Shown: in pieces, positions 7,927-22,426 of the stretch
Numbering within the stretch: position 1 is the stretch's first letter
Layout of the letters: each line of letters begins with the position of its first letter
Assembly (NCBI RefSeq): GCF_001039355.2
Contig: NW_019775626.1
Span: 96,444-118,869, forward strand
Reading direction: 5' to 3'
Length of the DNA: 22,426 bases
Origin: Lingula anatina
Lineage: Eukaryota > Brachiopoda > Lingulata > Lingulida > Lingulidae
Made by a program: the position numbers and the translations under genes
The notes under the pieces: generated by a model
What the model was told of the DNA's origin: nothing
The model's database searches: none
Seen by the model: only the letters and a program-made list of their open reading frames with translations

Positions 7927-8277
7927 TTATCATTCTCAAAACAAGTCGAAAGTGAAATTTCCCCCCATGCGACCTCCATTTGTAAACATTGCAAGTCTCG
8001 TGACCTCTCGTCCATGGCCTATTTTTTATTCCCATTGAGTTTTACCTATAAAAGACAATTAAACAGAATACGTGTATAACTACATTAATTTTATTTTAAC
8101 TACTCAAATTAGAAATAAATGCTAATCCAAATACTCTTCGCAATTGCACATAAATGGGACTTTGTTTTATAGGTCACGTGACTAGAATCTCGGACGAAAT
8201 TTGGCGCAAGCGCAGAAATGTGTGTACAAATTTTGGTTTCTAACCAAGCAGATGTAGGATTTATTTAAGCACAGCTG
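7927..8277. promoter_or_regulatory. Shared divergent promoter of DFFB and CEP104
   Basis: About 350 bases separate the DFFB start from the first strong CEP104-strand donor. They contain a 10-base palindrome GTCACGTGAC (8173-8182, USF/CLEAR-type E-box), an exact E2F-type site TTTGGCGC (8200-8207) and an overlapping NRF1-like GCGCAAGCGC (8204-8213). No TATA box was seen for either side. E-box, E2F and NRF1 sites are common in CpG-type bidirectional promoters of cell-cycle and centrosome genes. I saw no clear RFX X-box by eye. The motifs are seen; function is inferred. Confidence 0.55.
8216..8277 (+). other. CEP104: Inferred 5' UTR exon of CEP104
   Basis: No coding frame, but a near-perfect donor CAGCTG|gtaagca has GT at 8278-8279, just downstream of the E2F/NRF1-like cluster. 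The next strong acceptor upstream of the CEP104 ATG is tttctttgctag| at 9496. The 5' boundary is approximate because the transcription start is not visible. Confidence 0.4.
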
Positions 8278-9496
8278 GTAAGCAGGGGTCAAATGTTGTT
8301 AATATGTATAATCATCGAAAAAGGGTATTACCTCAAGTCAAATTAGCCGCATATTTTGCCTTTTGCTTGCATTGTTTGGGCGCACGCAACTTTCTTGGTC
8401 CTGTCGTTCCGACCATGACTTTGATATTATTTTGTTGGATTCGTGACATATTATCTGACACTGACACTGTAGTTCAGTGACACCGTAGATCTATACTTAA
8501 TTATGCGTCATCACTATTACCGTATAATTGTGATGTTAATTGACCTTTAATAGTAGTTTGCATTAGCAATATTGTTCGACAGATGTTTAATGACTTCAAA
8601 CTCTAGATGTAAGTAAGGACACATGTGCCTTGCAAATAAATGTCAAGTTGTGAGATTATCATCAGGTTGGCAGTAATATACTGGTATGTGTATGTAATAA
8701 TTATTTTAGGGTCTGTATTCATGATGGGTCAGTTGTTAAGCTAAAAAGCAGGTAAATAGTATGTTTAATTATACTAACAATTACTTGCATGTATAAACTT
8801 TCATGAGCATGCAAGCATGGATATAATCTTTTAAGAATTATCATTTGTTTGTGTTATTGTTTTTGCGACATTAGCTGATAGGGTTGTGTGTATGCATTTC
8901 AAAAGTTCACCACCAAGTTAATGGTTTGTGTATTTTATACCATGGAAACTGGAGTGTGTGTCTATATTTTGCTGCACCGGTTAAGTGTGACATTTTACCA
9001 GTAGAAGGAGGAATCTATATTAGTACCCTGTACCCAGTATTTCTGCAAGTTTTTAAGGGTAGGTCATTATACCCCTCACATACCAATTATCTTCATTAGG
9101 TCTGGAAAACTTTATTTTCATGTTATAAGGTAAGTGGTTTTTCAGGCAAAAATATAATTATTGGATTTAAAAATTGCTTTGAAGGGAACGTCTGCAGGCT
9201 ATTGGGCAGGAATAACTGAATGCATTTACTAGTAGTGAAATTTTCTGGCAAACTCTTTTTTTTTTTTTTTTTTTACCAGGTACTTTTTGACTAAGTTCTG
9301 AGTTTCAAAATCAGAAAGCTAGGAATGTATGTGCTTTTGATACCAACATTTTTAGCAAAAATTCTGTCAATTAAAAAAATGGCTATGGAGGGAAAAGAAA
9401 AGGTGGGGGATCAGGCCTAGGTTCTCTCAGCTGCTTTGCACCAGCATTTTAAACTAATTTGTCAGTGATTTATTTGATATCTCTTTTCTTTGCTAG
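8278..9496 (+). other. Inferred CEP104 5' UTR intron
   Basis: AT-rich, with a run of 19 T at 9256-9274. A 71-codon open frame (8884-9099) shows no recognisable protein. An alternative acceptor lies at 9504 (catag|gta). Confidence 0.4.
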
Positions 9497-9516
9497 TGGC
9501 ATAGGTAAGCCGAGCC

Positions 9517-21409
<11,893 letters not shown>

Positions 21410-21423
21410 GTGAGATTGTTACT

Positions 21424-21497
21424 TTATAGTTTATTTATTTATTTATTTATTTATTTTGTATTTATCTCATCACAACTCTGATGTTGGGGGGGGGGGG
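21424..21497. repeat. (TTTA)n and G12 run upstream of the LTR
   Basis: TTTA repeats at about 21428-21455 and a run of 12 G at 21486-21497, in the intron just before the retrotransposon. Confidence 0.85.
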
Positions 21498-21522
21498 TAA
21501 AGAGAGCCTTGGTTGTAGTAAT

Positions 21523-21639
21523 TGTAACATTTTATTTGTCTTAAGCGACCACCTCTTATTTTACAATGTTGTAAGCGACTTGAATAATACACGTGTGTTC
21601 CAGCATGGCGGCTTACAGAGTTAGCACGTTTATGTTACA
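21523..21639 (+). repeat. 5' LTR of a Ty3/gypsy-type element
   Basis: A 117-base segment with perfect 7-base inverted ends TGTAACA (21523-21529) and TGTTACA (21633-21639), the TG...CA form of LTRs, followed at once by a primer-site motif and a gag frame. The five bases before it (gtaat, 21518-21522) would be the target duplication. The LTR is short. The 3' LTR is off the window, so the boundaries rest on the termini and primer site. Confidence 0.75.
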
Positions 21640-21652
21640 TGGTGTCAGAAGT
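21640..21652 (+). other. Retrotransposon primer-binding site (tRNA-Leu type)
   Basis: TGGTGTCAGAAGT starts directly after the LTR. TGGTGTCAGGAGT is the complement of the 3' end of an animal tRNA-Leu plus CCA, so there is one mismatch. tRNA-Leu priming has been reported for Mag-lineage elements such as the clam Steamer. Confidence 0.7.
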
Positions 21653-21726
21653 TAAACTTTTCCAGCTATTAGTGAGTCCTTACACATGCCACATAACATT
21701 TTTAATTGTGCGAGACACTAATTAAA

Positions 21727-22426
21727 ATGGCGTATGCATTCGAGCAACCCAGTTTCGATTGGGAGTCTAAAAATTTGTACTTGGAATTTACTCGATTCCG
21801 ACAGCATGCTGAGCTCGTTTTCAAGGGTCCACTATCACAAACAGATGATAAGATAAGGGCAGGATGGTTAGGCATGTGGATTGGAAAACAAGGGAGAGAA
21901 ATTTATAAAACATTCACTTGGGAAGAAGATGAAGAGGATAAACCAGAAGCAATATTCGGCAAGCTTGAAAATTATGTAAGACCCAGAAAAAACAAACGTG
22001 CACAAAGATTTAATCTCCAGAAAAGGAAGCAGGAGGAAGGTGAGACATTTGACAATTTTGTAAAAGACATCAGATTGATTCTTATGGATTGTGAGTACCA
22101 AGACGCTGAAGACATTTTAATTGACTGTATAATACGTGGGGTGTACTATCCTCGAGTTCAAGAGAAACTGTTAGAAAAAGGGGAAAGACTTACTCTAGCT
22201 CAAGCATTAGAAATAGGCAGACAGTATGAGTCATCCCAGCAACAAATGAAGATTCTAAGACCAGAAGTTGAAGTTTCCGCCATTAATCACAAGTCACATA
22301 AGAGTAAGGAAAGCCATGCTAGTAGAAATCCCTCACAAGCCTCTAAGAGACAGGAACACGTACCTTGGAAGCAAAAGAACAAGAAATGTGGTCAGTGTGG
22401 TTTAGATATTGCAACAGCCCATAGAA
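21727..22426 (+). CDS. Retrotransposon gag (5' part, open to window edge)
   Basis: From ATG 21727 (A at -3, G at +4) the frame runs without a stop to the last base: 233 full codons. It has the usual order of a Ty3/gypsy Gag: an N-terminal helical part (GWLGMWIGKQGREIYKTFTW, residues 46-65), VRPRKNK, then FNLQKRKQEEGETFDNFVKD (95-114), an IIRGV turn (135-139), an LTLAQALEIGRQYESS helix (155-170), a basic linker, and the beginning of a zinc knuckle, CGQCG (221-225), cut by the edge. A protease/reverse transcriptase/integrase part would follow outside. The element is inserted in CEP104 in the sense orientation. The intact frame suggests a recent copy. Confidence 0.85.
   Translation, partial: MAYAFEQPSFDWESKNLYLEFTRFRQHAELVFKGPLSQTDDKIRAGWLGMWIGKQGREIYKTFTWEEDEEDKPEAIFGKLENYVRPRKNKRAQRFNLQKRKQEEGETFDNFVKDIRLILMDCEYQDAEDILIDCIIRGVYYPRVQEKLLEKGERLTLAQALEIGRQYESSQQQMKILRPEVEVSAINHKSHKSKESHASRNPSQASKRQEHVPWKQKNKKCGQCGLDIATAHR

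Noticed and set aside
7745-8038. 97-codon plus-strand open frame over DFFB exon 1
   Set aside because: Antisense shadow of DFFB exon 1 and the promoter region.

Overview
The window is animal nuclear DNA: AT-rich, dense in spliced genes with short GT-AG introns, and full of microsatellites, small inverted-repeat elements and an LTR retrotransposon. Three single-copy animal genes can be reconstructed exon by exon, and every exon junction keeps frame. Protein similarity to vertebrate orthologues is high without being vertebrate-like. Introns mostly run from about 0.1 to 1.5 kb. The retrotransposon has a tRNA-Leu-type primer site, as described for the clam element Steamer. A non-vertebrate bilaterian, plausibly a mollusc, fits best; the species cannot be named. 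Two single N bases (2972 and 5060) indicate a draft assembly.

Layout, left to right. 1-140: truncated end of a probable hAT-like DNA transposon. 332-419 (-): possible first coding exon of an unidentified gene running off the left edge, divergent from its neighbour. 932-3644 (+): RANGRF/MOG1, complete, 5 exons, 186 codons plus stop. Its introns hold two MITE-like foldbacks and a 16-bp minisatellite. 3645-5138: convergent intergenic space with candidate poly(A) signals. 5139-7926 (-): DFFB (caspase-activated DNase, CAD/DFF40), complete, 6 coding exons, 335 residues, with all known catalytic and zinc residues. 7927-8277: compact divergent promoter with E-box, E2F and NRF1-like motifs. About 8216-21409 (+): CEP104, an inferred 5' UTR exon and 20 coding exons giving the first 785 residues (N-terminal jelly-roll, UVR-like helices, proline-rich and acidic linker, first part of the TOG domain). 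The rest of TOG, the zinc fingers and the C-terminus lie past the right edge. 21523-22426 (+): 5' LTR, primer site and open gag of a Ty3/gypsy element in a CEP104 intron.

RanGTP-cycle transport (RANGRF), apoptotic DNA fragmentation (DFFB) and cilium-tip/centriole assembly (CEP104) share no pathway. The main contextual point is that the head-to-head DFFB-CEP104 pair also exists in human (1p36.32), so this is an old conserved divergent gene pair. The main gene-structure points are a large disordered insertion in CEP104 encoded by phase-compatible exons, and a CAD that lacks the basic C-terminal tail of the mammalian enzyme. I did not find a wholly new biological system.
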